Positions 1 to 16,700 of a DNA stretch of 64,000 nucleotides are shown here, in pieces. The translations under genes were made by a program, and so were the position numbers. Source of the stretch: Auanema rhodensis (taxonomy: Eukaryota; Nematoda; Chromadorea; Rhabditida; Rhabditidae); NCBI GenBank assembly GCA_964057225.1, contig OZ059895.1, forward strand, positions 7,626,001-7,690,000, given 5' to 3'. Within the stretch, counting starts at the first letter, position 1, and every line of letters begins with the position of its first letter. The notes beneath the pieces were generated by a model. The model saw nothing but the letters and a program-made list of their open reading frames with translations. It was not told the DNA's origin and made no database searches.

Positions 1-127
1 AATTGATTCTTGAAAATTCTGTATAAGAGCAAAATCACAAAATATTGTTTTGTTTCGAACAAACAATAACAATTTAAACAATAATGAAAACAAATTTAAC
101 AATAGCTAACAAGAAAACAATCTCATA

Positions 128-3100
128 TTATAACAAGTTTGAAAACCATGTATCAACTTTACGGTATACTTCACTTTCAGAAAAATTAATCTGAAAATAT
201 GTGTTTATTAAATATAAAAATTACAAATAACCTGTAAGAAAAGACGTAATCCTTCTGTCAATACTTGGTTCTTTTCCGGGGAAAGCGCTGGAGTAAAAAT
301 ACGGCGCAACTTTCCTTCTGGACAGTCTTCCAATAAAACAAAAACATGTCTTATTACACTCGAAATAAAGGAGTTAATAGAACCCCATTCAACAACCTAA
401 GAAATAATAAATAATTCTGGATAATTTAAAAAAAAATTTCGAACCTTCAGAACTGTAATGGATAAAACTTCATTTCGAATCAAAATATGTAATAGAGACG
501 CCAGATGTGTTCGCTGTTTTTTGGAAAGGTTATTACATTCCCTTATTCTATCCCATAAAGCATATTGAGAGGTTATCTTAAAATTTAAAATAACCCAGTT
601 AAAAACATTACGACTTACTTTAAACTTCCGATCAAACTCGCAAAATCGAGAAATAAGTGTCGCATAATATGGGTTATATGATTTTTCTTTTAGCATCATG
701 TGGATAATTACATAAATAATCTCTCTTTCTTGTTGTCCTGGAAGAAAAAAAAGTAAATATGTAGAATTTAGCAAAAACCTTTCAATGAAAGCCTCAATAA
801 CTTCTCAAATGCTTCATCCTCTCCTGATGAAACCGCTGAAATTAAAAACATTTTATCGAAATCTTAAAAACTAAAAAAACCAATTGAACAGAATATATTT
901 TTTCGAATAACAGTATTCATTTTAGCTTTTGCAGCTAGCTCTAAAACTTCGTTGGGGAACGAAAGAGCATTAGTTATTTTCTTGTTATCTGTAGCTAAGA
1001 CAGAGTAAGAATCTGATGGCAATCTGAACGCTGAACCAACAATCCACCTAGAACAAATTCAATGTCTTAAATATTATTTTACTTAGCTACCATCTTCCTC
1101 TATCTGTAGCATGGAGCAAATCATCAACACCCATTCCTAGCTCTTGTGAAATCTCAGTTTTTTCTTCTAAGCCCAGAGGATTAATATTAATAACAACTTA
1201 GTTTTAACAAACGTTTCAATAGTCCTCGGAACATTTTATAATGAGATTCAAACATAGAATAATCAATATGTCCTGGAGCAGCTTTTTTCAAAGCAAGTAT
1301 ATTTTCTGCTATAAATTGAGCACGAGATCTAAAAAAAATAATACTAAAAACATGAAAATAAATACAATTACATTTCGACTAAAGGAGAGTTTTGATACTG
1401 AATATGAATTTGACTCAAAATTTCAGCAAATGGTACCCAACAACATCTTTTAGCAGTTTTATAAACATCTGAATATATAAAAGTTAAAAAATGGAAATAT
1501 ACTTGAAAACCATACATGAAGCAAATGTATAAATAATTTGTAAGTTATCAATATCCAAGTTATCACTTAAATTTTTAAGAATATCTATAGCAAATTCAGG
1601 TTTCACAATCTATAATTAATAAACATATCTGAAATGAAAAAAGAAACAACCTTGTAGTTTATTATGTGAGATAATGTAATAGTCTTATTTTCAACGGACT
1701 TGTCATCTTGTACTTTATCAGTTTTTATAACCTTAATATAATCGCAAACAAAATATTCAACGAAATGAGATGCTAAAATAGAAATTTAACTTATACATTT
1801 ACTAACAAATTATTTGAACATACATATCTCTGTATCCACAATTCCATGGATTAAAGCTAGAAACATTCCATATGTTGATAGCATATTATCTGGCAAACGA
1901 TATGGAGCTCCAATCATTTTCCATAATACTGTAGCCAAGCTGGATTTGACATCTATAAAAACAAATTTTTGGGGAAATAAATAAATCAGAATAACCATTT
2001 TTTGGGCTAGAGGCATAAATCTCTTGGAAGGCAACTTTACTCTTGATTAAGGTAGCTTCAGATAATCTAAATTAATTAGTAAAAACAGGAGCCATTGTCC
2101 ATAACAAATATAAATTATATATGTGAAAAACTCATACCTGTTGATTATTCCTGTAACACTTCTGTCAACTTTTCTTTTCGATTCCAAATCCAAAGACCCT
2201 TCCAATTCGACAAGTTTCTTATTAGCTGCCTTTGGATCAAATTTTATCAACTCTCCACTCTTACTAAACCTTCATGTATTGAAAAAATACAAATATTATA
2301 CTAACGTGTCAAGTCTTCTTCCATATATGTCCTCTTTTACATTTGTTATATCACCGTCATTCTCTTCCAGATCTTCGTCGTCTACATCATCGTCACAATC
2401 AGTCTACGAAAACTATTTTATGGCAGATAAAATTAAGGTACGATTACCATTAGTTCTTCATATTCTTCGTCTTCCTCACTCGAATCCATGGGAGGTTCTT
2501 CTAGATCACTGTCTTCATTGAGATCAATTAAATCTTCATTTTCAGATTCACTTTCATCCGGTTCTTCCAAATCCTCGCCTTCAAATATTACTTAAAACAA
2601 GGTTTCAGGCATTCACTTTTACCTGCCATAGCGGCCTTGGCATTCACTTCAATTAAGTCAGAACGATCTTCAGCATTACAAAACTCGAGAAGCACTGAAA
2701 ATATCAAAAAAATAATTAATCACACAAAAAAGAGCCCACTGTCTAGCCCATCATCGGTAAAAGCTTTCGGTACTTTCTTGGACTTTGGTTTCAACCCAAG
2801 AAGCTTAGAATAACGACTTATGGCTATATCATCTTCTTGGTCCTGTTCAGAACCCAAATTAGAGCTTTTCTTCTTTTCCTAATATATATTATATATAACA
2901 AACTGCCTATCATGTTTATAACTTACTGCAACGTCCTTCAAATATTGTTCATACGTCAAGCCATCATCATCAGACTCCTCTTCGAACTGTCGTTTTCTTT
3001 GTTTAGCTGCTTTTGAAAGATGAACATCATCATCCTTATCTTTTATTACAGATTTCTATATGTATGTTGATAATTTAATAACATGAAAGTTAAGAAAGCT

Positions 3101-3354
3101 ACCTGAACTTTTATATCCATAGGCTCTTGTTCTACGGGATCTTGATTTTTGCTCTTTTTCTTTTTCTTTTTCTTACTAGCACCAAGAACTTCTTTCATAA
3201 CGGTTTCTATCTTCAAAAAAGAAGAATCAATAATTTATTTTAGGTGAAGCTGTCCTACCTTTTGTCTTCGTGCATAAGCAACATTTTGTAACTTTTTGAT
3301 CTGCTTTTTCTGTTTCCTTTTTTCTTTCCTTGATACAAATGAAGAAGTCTCCAT
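128..3354 (-). CDS. NOM1: NOM1/Sgd1-like nucleolar MIF4G-MA3 protein
   Basis: Multi-exon gene. The N-terminus is very basic (METSSFVSRKERKQKKQIKK), followed by KKKKKK-type tracts and a long Glu/Asp-rich segment (about 2400-2600). The MIF4G region lies at about 1800-2250 (LESKRKVDRSVTGIINR; then DNMLSTYGMFLALIHGIVDTE). The MA3-like region lies at about 420-780 (KEKSYNPYYATLISRFCEFDRKF, described here in part). This order (basic, acidic, MIF4G, MA3) is that of NOM1/Sgd1, a nucleolar factor for 18S rRNA processing. The last exons read LRLFLQ, then a short intron, then INFSESEVYRKVDTWFSNLL and TAA at 128-130, in phase. The ATG lies 8 nt after an acceptor-like TATTATAG. No frameshift was noticed, but not every intron was verified. 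The family call is strong; the role is inferred from the family. Confidence 0.85.
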
Positions 3355-4466
3355 TGTATTTTCTATAATACCTTTTTACGTGTATGTCACAACTGAGTTC
3401 TTAATATTACATGCAAAATAAAGCAACTGTAATCAACAATTTAACAAATTCAAATCGAGTATCAAGAAAAAAAAGGATATGCTATTGGCGCAATTAGCGT
3501 GCAACTGAAGGAATGCGTATCAATTCAAAAAACTGAATTGCAGCTTTAAACTAAAGATAATGCTTATATGAAGACTGTTGCATAGAAAAAGTTTTATGTA
3601 ATTGTTATAAGTATTTTCAAGTTAAATTTTACGGTTCTGTGCTTTCATAATTTTTGAGTATTTTAAGTTTTTTTCATTTCTGTAGACCAAAAGCTAGCTA
3701 TTTCATTTTAGTTAAAGACGTTGGCCTATATTAACTTATTGATTGTTATTATATCCCTAAATTGAAATGTTTTTAAAGCACGTAAAAGTAATGTAAGTCT
3801 TGAGACCAAGGATTGATTCAGCTTTCGCAGTGAACCTCTTCTACCTTCAATAAATTCAAAATCCACTGGTGGGATGCTGAATTTCATTTTAATTTCATTA
3901 TATAGATTTAAAAATAGCTCCAATGAAGATATACGATATCTCTTATTATACATATAAATATAAAGGCTGAGCAGAGAACGAGAGTAAAGTAATTCCCGTC
4001 ATTCATATAAGAGCTCTTCCATCACTCATCTCGACTTATCCAGGTGTTATCTCTTCCAACCAATCATTTAATTGTACATTTGCTTTATTTCAATATTAAG
4101 CTAAGAAATCTTATGTTAAACGATTAATTTTACAATCTCTAGCCAGCAGCTTAGTTCAAACGGACAAGAATGTTCATTTACATAGATCACATAATGATGA
4201 GAAATCAGTGTAAAAGAACTTATGAAATCATTGTTGATCAGAGATGAGAAACACAAGTGTTGACTCATCTCTTACGCATATTATATAAAGTTTAAAATAT
4301 TTGATATCTTCTCTCATATCTAACTACAGATTAAAAATAACAAAAACGAATAACAATTCAAAAAGTTTTATTGAAACGTTTTAAACAAGTATAGCAATTC
4401 TAGACCCATAAGCTAACAATCTTTTTAACAGGAACATAAATTGTATTCTTACAGGGTGTGAGAATA
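3355..4466. other. Intergenic stretch, no convincing gene
   Basis: About 1.1 kb between the NOM1-like and TAMM41 genes. It has a 75-codon minus-strand reading frame at 3726-3953 with no recognisable motif, which I do not call. The one notable structure is the hairpin at 4240-4272. Confidence 0.6.
4240..4272. other. Near-perfect inverted repeat (hairpin)
   Basis: AGAGATGAG at 4240-4248 pairs with CTCATCTCT at 4264-4272. Inside it, AACAC (4250-4254) pairs with GTGTT (4257-4261) across a 2-nt AA loop, leaving a 1-nt/2-nt internal bulge. The right half contains TGACTCA (4261-4267), a consensus AP-1 (Fos/Jun) site. It could be a structured RNA or a protein-binding palindrome; the sequence cannot tell which. 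Confidence 0.4.
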
Positions 4467-6062
4467 TTAACGGCTCTTTAGCTTTTTTGTAATCTTAGCC
4501 AAACTATAGATGATGCTGTTCGTCAATCCGGCTGAAAATGCATTTTTGGCAGTTTGGGTCAGCGCAGGTCTTTTGACAATATTGGCAATTCCTTGTTCTA
4601 CTGTAGTAGTTACATCGTGTCTATGAGCTAGAGAAAACAAAACCTAAATTAAAAGTTTAAATTTTTAATTAGTAGTAGAAAATGCATACTTCTTCACAAT
4701 CTTGCTGACGTCGATGTTTTTTATTCCAGTCACGTTGGATTTTGCCGAGGACAGTAGATGGCAACAGGTTCAGTCTATGATAGATAGCCGTTCCAGAAAC
4801 GTCTTGCAACACCTGACAACAAAATAATGAAATCATTGAGTGAAAAGAATGCAATACCTTGCCATTCTGCAGTACTAATCTAGCATCTTCGCTAAGCAAT
4901 GGCTCATAAACCTTTTGAAAGTCTTCATAGCTTCCGTCTACAATTTTTTTAATCTAAACATCAAATGATGTCATTGGATTAGTGAGCACAACTACCTTAT
5001 TACTATCTTCGGCAATTAGCATTCTGAAATCACCAGAGTATGATAACTTGGTAATATTTTGAAAAAGATCATAGAGTGGAAATACATCAGGTAAGAGTAG
5101 GAGTGCAGCCTACAACTACGTTTTCATAGACACTGCGATGTTACCCAATTATGAGAAGATTGTTCTTCTTTTTCTAATGAAAAAGGAGAAAGCAATAAAA
5201 AGTATTCTAGTGCTCTAATAAATGTCTTTTTGCCATCTTTTTCTTTTAAAAAAACAAGAACAAATGTGCTCATGTATAAGAAAAATGACCTGCAGCGCGC
5301 TCCGTCGATTTTGTGTAACATTTTCTGAGATTTGATCAGTAGGAGTGATCACCTGAACAGCTGATCTTACAATCATGACATAGGATTACTGAAACTACAT
5401 CAACAACTGGCTTATGAAGACGACCTGCCACGTATAGCCAATTCCAATCAAGCAAATCTTTCTTCAAACATTCTGTGCCAATAACTCCGTACTTAATTAC
5501 ACGTTTTCCAACTGCAAAGTTTCAACTTTGAGCATTGCAGTGCAAAGTTGCAAGTTTTGTGAATATAATTTGAATATTAATCCCGTTAGTTATTTAATTA
5601 GAAAATGAACTCATAAAATCGAATATATAGTCAGAGCTTATAGTATATATAAAGAATATTCATATTCATAGGTTTCATGTAAAAACACCAACCTCTAACA
5701 TTTGTGTTATAATATACATGTGCTCCTAATTTTGTTTGTATACCAGCCAAAAATTTTGCACCTGCAATCCTGTAAACTTAACTAATATCCACGAATATTA
5801 TAGTCAATATTTAAATATTTGCTTTGTATTAAACGAAGTCATCACTTCTTAAAAAAACTCACCGAACCAAACTATAATGACTTGGATTAATTTTAATATT
5901 TTCATGATGAAAGCTCAATGGGTCATTAGTGCAAATTATGAAATCAACCATCTTTTCTGCTTTTACTTCATCTTTTTGTTGAATGGCTCCAGAGCCATAT
6001 GCAAAAGCATACTCTACACTTTCCAAAGGCAAACCCGAAATTAATTCGTTACAATCGTCCAT
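4467..6062 (-). CDS. TAMM41: TAMM41 / Tam41 mitochondrial phosphatidate cytidylyltransferase
   Basis: Members of this family make CDP-diacylglycerol from phosphatidic acid and CTP at the mitochondrial inner membrane, feeding cardiolipin synthesis. The first exon shows the family core: [14 protein letters not shown], then [20 protein letters not shown] and NPSHYSLVR. Next come an [10 protein letters not shown] / LGAHVYYNT segment and [20 protein letters not shown] with [11 protein letters not shown]. The C-terminus ([20 protein letters not shown]) matches the amphipathic end of the family. The start is the ATG at 6062, just after an acceptor-like TTTTTAGATGAG, so it may be trans-spliced. No long N-terminal presequence is visible, as in some family members. 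Stop TAA at 4467-4469. Confidence 0.9.
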
Positions 6063-6410
6063 CTCATCTAAAAATGTTTTTATTAGTCACTTAGAAATCT
6101 GACAACAATGTTGTACGCAATATGATATGTAAGCCATATCAGAAAACGAGAAACACTGGGAAATTGCACCGGAATGCCAAATAAAAATTTAAGAATTAAA
6201 AAAAAACAAGACTAGAACAAGTCTAATATAATATGTTTTGTGTGTAAGTTTGCGTCGAAAACGCGCGGTCTGATAAAAAAAAGCTGTTCTGACGAGATCT
6301 GAGACTAGACAATAAGAATAAAGCTGGCAGATTGCAACCAACGTTGAAAGTAATAAGATATATAAGTATAATATAAACAACATTCGAGAAAAAACATAAC
6401 AAATTATCGT
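6063..6410. other. Gap between EGR and TAMM41 genes
   Basis: About 350 nt holding the likely 3' UTR of the EGR-type gene and the upstream region of TAMM41. An AATATAATATG stretch follows about 180 nt after the EGR stop on the minus strand. No gene is seen. Confidence 0.5.
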
Positions 6411-9430
<3,020 letters not shown>

Positions 9431-10514
9431 ATGCCTAGTTTGAGCGAATGGAAGACATTGGAATCGTTGTTGGTATACAAGACCTCAATAGGTTTATGAT
9501 ATACAGTTTCCAAAATTGGACTTTAACCAGCGAGCTCATGAGGGTGAGCCATGTGGCGGTACTTTAACCATGGAATTTAATCGCAAAATAAAATTTTACA
9601 GCTGGGTAGTTGGGTCCAAAAACAACAGCCGAATAGTTTGTATGAGTCAATGGAACCTTTATATCCTGTAGAAGTAACTGAAGACATGATTATGGTGATT
9701 TTTTAATATGAGGATAAACAAAACCATAATTATAGGTTGAAGTTCATATTTGTAAACCACCAAAAAGCTTCATAGAACTACCCAGATTTCGCTACTTAAC
9801 AGCACAATATGAAAATTTAGCTGTTGCTCCAAATTTTGGTGTAAGTTTCATGTTAGATTTTGGGTTGTTAGTTTACCTTTTTTTCAATTGCTGTTTCTTC
9901 TATTTGGAAACTTGGAAAGTATTTTCAGACTATATTTTCCCAATTTGCTTTAGAAGATAGGAAACTATATAAAGCTGTAATTGTTTGGTATACTATTTTT
10001 TTTAAACAAGACTTATTATCGTTTTAGTCGACAAATTAAAAATGAAGAAATAGTTTCCATACCTGCTTTGGAAAAAATGAAGACATGTTGGAATATTGCC
10101 TCAATATTGGGTACTGAGGAAAATTCTAGTATAATTGAATTGCACGCCAAAAAATTAGTAAGAAACACTTGATTTCAATGAATCTCAACTATTTAATAAA
10201 TTTCTAGGAAGAAATGTACAATTTACCTTTCCCTTTTCAAGATGGCAAGGTATGCACTTTTCCAATTTTTCATTCTTTCCTTTCAATTGAAGTCTGTTCA
10301 ACGAAGAGTACCCATTTCCAATCTCGAAGATGTTCCGAAATTCCCTCAAGACGAATTAATTCAGCATTCCTTGAATGCTCTTAAATGCTCTCAGAAGGTT
10401 TGCGTTCTTAGTTGGAAAAAACAAAATGATACCTAACAGATAATGGCGGTAATTAACGAAATAGATCCCGAAGCCTACTCTTACATTAATCAGCAAGAGA
10501 AATTCTTCGACTGA
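9431..10514 (+). CDS. Unrecognised protein, seven to eight short exons
   Basis: I do not recognise this family. Exons with good splice sites join in phase. Exon 1 is 9431-9472 (MPSLSEWKTLESLL). The next exons read LGSWVQKQQPNSLYESMEPL, VEVHICKPPKSFIELPRFRY, TIFSQFALEDRKLYKAVIV, and RQIKNEEIVSIPALEKMKTC. Then come EEMYNLPFPFQDGK, SVQRRVPISNLEDVPKFPQD, and finally IMAVINEIDPEAYSYINQQE with stop TGA at 10512-10514. Introns are about 40-150 nt. There is no signal peptide, membrane segment or zinc motif. The product is about 225 residues, probably soluble and intracellular. It converges on LTN1 with only about 250 nt between the stops. One acceptor (TTGAAG before SVQRR) is weak. Confidence 0.65.
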
Positions 10515-10760
10515 TTTCAATCGAATGACTCTCCTTTCAAAATATGAAAGCAACTCAAACACAAACATCAAGAGAAATAAAAAAGAGGATGAATCATCCA
10601 TGCATTCTATTTTAAAAACAGAAAAGCTTTAATAAATATTCAACATTTCTCAATATGATTAATAAAATCTGAATACATCAAAGATGAGAAAACAACCAAA
10701 AAATTAAAAAAAGTAACAAAAAAGTATTATTCTAAAAATACTATAAAAGAAAAAGAAAAA

Positions 10761-13700
10761 TTATCTTGACCCCAAAAAATGATTTCGACATAAAGGACAA
10801 GTTTCCTTGCCACTTGATTGGAACCACGTGTACTGAAAAAGAAAATGTGTTGTATAGATTAGACTTGGAAACTTACAAGGCAATTAGAATGGAACTTGTT
10901 CTTGCATTGTTTACATTTAGCCTGAAATAGCAATCAAACATTTGATATTGCTTATATTTTCAATACCTTTGGTAATTGATGACTAGTTGAGTGAACAATC
11001 ATCAAGCATATAGAACAGGCTTCAGTGCCTTCAACATCCTTATCCACATTGTTTCGCCAAATTAAAATTCCATCCACAACGGGACCATTCTGAAATTATA
11101 AGTATATTTTGTAGAAAGTGTGTATAGGTACCTGGAAATGTAAGAAGCTGATAAGTTGAAGAAGCCATTTCTTCGTTCTCTCACTTGGTACGACAGACTA
11201 GAACAAACTGTTTTTAACTGAAGGAGATATGAACAAAACCTTTTCTAGCTCTACATGAGCCAATCCTAGAGGATAGTTCAAAGGCAAAGTAAGAATAAGT
11301 CGCATTGTTGTTTCATCAACAATGTACTCGGCAACTACTTGTCTAGCTACAGGTATTGTCTTGATCTGAATGTATATTGGTTAAAATCCAGAGAATAATA
11401 ATAAGACAACCTTCAAACTATCATTACTAGCTTTTTTAGCTTGAGCAGAAACTTTAACGGTTCTCAATTCATCATCAATTAGATAACTAGTGAACAGCTC
11501 TTTTACATATCTGAAGAACAATTTTTAAATTTCGATATTAACAGTATCAAATAACTTGTTGACATTACTGGCAATATTTCCTGGTAGCTTGGTGTACCAT
11601 CCCCTAATGACAGCTGGCATACTTCGGAATAACCTATCGTAAAGTAAATACCACGCAAAAATTTTATGATATGATACCTATAAACAACATTATAGACTAA
11701 ATGTTTCGTTTCTACACCATTTCCATTATGAAGTGTTCGATTAATAAATTCTTCGCGATGAGAAGGCCCTAAAAATTGTTTTAGCATTCACGAATTACTT
11801 TTAAGAACCTTTTACTACAAAACTATTGCAGTAATCTAATAGTTTAGCCATGTACTCCATTACTTTCACTCCAATTGCATCGCAACAGGCTACTCGTTCT
11901 TCATTAACCTCAGCAAACGACTAGAAAATAATTTCTCATGAAATCCGCAAAATTAGCATCATACTTCTATTATAGCAAGCATAGCATCTAACGTTCCGCA
12001 TAAACTGAGTATTTCATCAGCTTTGGAGAGCATATGCAACAAAGCAATTGGAATTTTGATTTTCCGTTTTTCATTGCATATATCCTAGAACAATGTGGTT
12101 AAAACAGAAAATTATGAAAAAACTAACCTGATCATCATTCCAGCCCTTATTCTCATGTTTATACATAACTGGTGCGAGTCTATAATGAAGATAATTAAAA
12201 TGTATGAATAATGTTAATTCACTTACATTCTTAAAAGATGAATACCAGCATGCTGAAGAGCATTATTACCAGCCTGTACACACATGAGTGCAATACTAAT
12301 CAACTGCCGTTGTTTTTCTTCATATCTAAATATCTAGATTAACTTTAAATAGAAATTTTAAAGTGGCTTACCCAGCAATATCTAATTCCTCGAAATTCCA
12401 AGTTCCTGTTTTGACAGTAATATAATCAGGAACAACATAAGTTTCAACAACTGCACGGACTAATGCAAAAGTGACAAAAGACCCAATATATTGAACTAAA
12501 ATATTAATAAAAAGAATTAAAGAAAGTGAAAATTTTTTAATTTGTTTAGTTAACTTACGTTCTTGAGAATGTGATAAGAATTGATAGATTATAGGAGCTA
12601 TAGTAGGTAGATAATAATCGTTCCACTCCTATAAAAATATTTAAAAGTTAATGTAAGTTAATAAAAGGATAACATACTTTATACATGACCGATTCGGAAT
12701 TTAGCTTTTTTAAGTGATATGCACACTCGCTATATAATTCAAATACAAGTGAAATATATGCTCTTTCAAAAATATCCTCTGGGAAGACATTTTTATATTG
12801 TTCACCAAATAACTAAATATTTTCTGATCACTATAAAATAAAATAAAAACGCACTGTTAATGATGTAACTAAGCCACATAATATAAAATCTAATTCGGGA
12901 CTTTGTTCACCTGCTGATCTAAAAAGCTATCATGAAAGAAAGTTTCCTTATAATAATAGAATTACTCTTCGTTCACTTTATCCTTTATAAACTCCTTCGC
13001 GGCTAGAACAGCGCAAATATTCAAATTAATTAATTTCTCATCTTTTCTGAAAATTACAAAATTAGGAAGAAAAACATTTAATAAACCTACGAGATACTAA
13101 ATAAATCTTTCAAGGCATCACAATCTTTGCTCTCAAACAGTATAGATATATAACTTGATTTACACTTATAATAATCGCAATGATACCTGTAAAATATATT
13201 AGATTGAACACAAATAATAAAGAATATCTTTCACATTACGACAAAATGCTCTTTAGGATCAGTAGAAATATATGGAGCATGTAAGGCAAGTTTAACTTGA
13301 TTCGGCCAGCTTTTATTTATGTTTTTTTTATATTCTTCTAAAAAACCATTAGATGAGCTAAGTTTTTGTAGCTAAGTTTTTTACCTTCTAAAAATTCCCA
13401 AGGCATACTTCGTATTACCTGACATGTAGTTGGTGAATCAGGTGCTATTTCCAAAAGGTGCTGCACAGCAAGTCTAATCAAATATGGCTACAAGTTAAAT
13501 TTTAATACAATATTTCAAACTATCAATACCCATTGTTGAATAAATTCCTCCATTTTTGCCAATACCAAGTCTTCATGTTCCATTTTCATGTTGGGATGTT
13601 CCAATTTGATAAATTTCATTGCTGTATAGGTAATCACAAGAATGGTCGAAAGCAGTTTTCTTTGATCGTCGGTAATAGCTGTAGTTATTGATACATTTAC

Positions 13701-16700
13701 ATTGTAAAAAATCAGGTGTGTAACTTACTTTCCATATCGACATACGAGGTAACTAATGAAATGAAACTAAAACTGTATATTTTCTCGGTAAGTAAATCGA
13801 ATTTTGTCTGAAATTTCAATGATTAAAATCGTACAAAGAATAGAAGTTGTACTTTACGAGAAGCAAAAGAGTTCTCATCATCATCCTGCAATTTCAAGAT
13901 ATAAGTTCTATTTCACACAAAGAATACTCACAGGCAAAGGTAGTTCATTGGTGTGTGCAAAAATACCTTCATAGACAGGCAATGATCGTAAAAAGAGCTT
14001 AAAAATTCAAAAAGTATATGATTAAATATAGTGAGCATACATTAGCTCCAAGAAATTCGTGATATTCATTAAGTTTGGTGGTCGAACATATAGTATGATT
14101 GAATAACTCCTGATAGTTTTGAAACATAATTTCAATTACGCTAGAAAATTCCTCAAATCTAAAAATTATTAATTGTGAACAAGATTTGCTTTAGCTTCAA
14201 ACTTCTCCCATTCAATGTAGCAAGAAAGAACATCTGGTATCACATCTTTTATAATTCCTAATACAGGACATTTTGCTAGGGTGTCGATTATTGATAACTG
14301 TTCTAAAATTTTTTTTGCATATTTTTCAAAAAATATTAAATACTTACCGTCAAGGGTATACTTTAAATCGAACAATGAAGTAAAGATTCTGATCCAAATA
14401 TTCCTTAATGTTATCGGTTTCAAAGAGAATTCATTCAAACAACGAGAAAGGAAAGGAATGTTTACAGAAGTTATTTGTAAAATTATTGAAAACACATTCT
14501 CTCTAACGTTCTCATCCAAAAAATCGAAAAGAACTTTGAAAGCTTCTAAATCTTCCTTCTTGAAAAGAGCAACACAATTTAACGCAACTGTTGTAAATAT
14601 GTTCTTTTCACTGTCTAAACAAAAACAATAATACAAATATTATATATATATATACCTCTTATCAATCTTTCAATTTGATTGAAAGGCTTTTCTCCTAGCT
14701 TAGCCATTTCAACCAAAAGGATAGTTTCAAATTCAAAAGCATCAGCATATGTCACACGAGAATTCAAAACCTAAAAATTTTTAATACTTGCAAGATAATT
14801 ATATATACCTGCGGTAATCTATTAGTAAAAAGTATAATCCTGAGAGAAACTCTAGCTAATAATGTTACTTTAGTTTTATCTAAGTAATGATCATCTTGGT
14901 AAGAAAGATTATATAAATCTTCAAGCAAACTTGGCAAACTCTAAATTCAGTTCATATGCAATGATATGATATACCAATATAGTTTTTTACCTCAAGAACA
15001 CTTTTAAGATAGTCATCTGTGCAAGTTAAAAGACCTTCGTAAAAGTTCACATTCAAATTTCGAAGTCTAAGAGTTCCAATATGGAATTCCAAAAATTGAG
15101 GTTTACATGGTAAAAACAATGCACTCAGGAACTGATCAGATTCTGGACGCTATAACAAAATGTTATGAAATATGTTTCCTTAAAAACAAACTCTATTGAA
15201 GACATTGAATTGAAGAATGTTGAGAAACTTATTAAAAACATTTCGAGGAATCCAAGCTAAATCCTGGATTAGATTCGAGAATTCTCCTATAGAAACAAAA
15301 TCATCAATTACATAGTCAATACCATTAGTAATCTGATAATCATAATATATACAAAATATGAAACTAAATTTATAACTTACTAATCCCAAAACCGCATCTA
15401 TAGTTGATTCATTCTCGAAATTCTTTAGCAAATACTTACAAGTTTCAACAAAGGATTTCGTCCAACTTGGAATAAACGCAGCATTCTGAAAAAAACGTTC
15501 TAATGAGTAAAAAAATCATACTTTGTTACCTGTAAAGGCATGTTATCCATAAAAGATTCAAGAGCACGAAGAGAAAAGGTTGATTTTTCTTCTTCGTTTA
15601 AAAATCGGTTGATCAGCGCAATAGCGGGTAAGTAGTAATGATAACAATTATACCTCATGCTATATTAATGAAATAGTTAAGTTATTTGTAATAAAACTAA
15701 CGATGATTTTATTCGTATTAAATGGAGAAGCTTCGGAGTCAGCTCTTTTCTTATACTAATCTTTGTTCCAAATCTGAAGTCATATTTCAATAATAATACA
15801 AATTAGATGATATACCTTTCATTTTGCAAAAGACTAAGTAAAAGTTCAAAACAGCATTTTCCTATAGTTTCAGAATCAAGATTTGCAACAATATACTTAG
15901 GAAGCAAGCCTTCGAGAATGCTCTTAAATACAAAGTATAATAGAATTATTATAAATTCAAGTTGCTTACCTCTTCGAACGATTTTGATAGCAGACACAAG
16001 TGCAAGAAAGAATTTTGAACCTTTAACACACATTATCAAAAACTAAACATTTAAGTGTTGATCTACCTGTGTATTTCCACTTAAAATTTGCTTTAGAGCC
16101 CCATTATTCTGGAAAAGCTCCCCTAGTAAGTTCAATGCTTCTTGATTCTCACAATTATTTTCCATTAATTTACATAAGCACTGAACAATTATAATAGCAG
16201 TATTCAAAAAAAATTAAAATTCATACTCGCGCTGATTGACTCAAAATTCTGTGATCACGTTGAATTTGAGATTCATCTTCATCGAATCTTAAATGTACAG
16301 TTCGAAAAAATTTACTATGATTGAATATTACTTTTGTGGAAGATTCAAAGGGTGTCTTTGAGTTACTAATGATACCGCGATTTCAAATGCTTTTCCCGAA
16401 AATAATTTTACAACCTGAAATATATCAAAACATAGAAAAAATTAAAGCATTTTAAAACTTCATTCTAATCAACGCTTTCTAATTAAAAAACTAACTTTCT
16501 CGGCTTTATCAGGGAAGCAAGTTTGTAGCAAGTTATCACTTGCGTTCACAACACTGGTCAAAGGATCGCAAGATGCTAATAATACAAAGGGAATCACCTA
16601 GATGTAAAGAAATTATCTCGTCAAAGATTATAAATAATCAAATACCTTCTCCAAATTTTTTTCAGCACTTTTTTTCAATACTTCAATGTAAAATGAAAGA

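Noticed and set aside
3726-3953. 75-codon minus-strand frame between NOM1 and TAMM41
   Set aside because: No motif or partner exon. It could be a small gene but nothing supports it.
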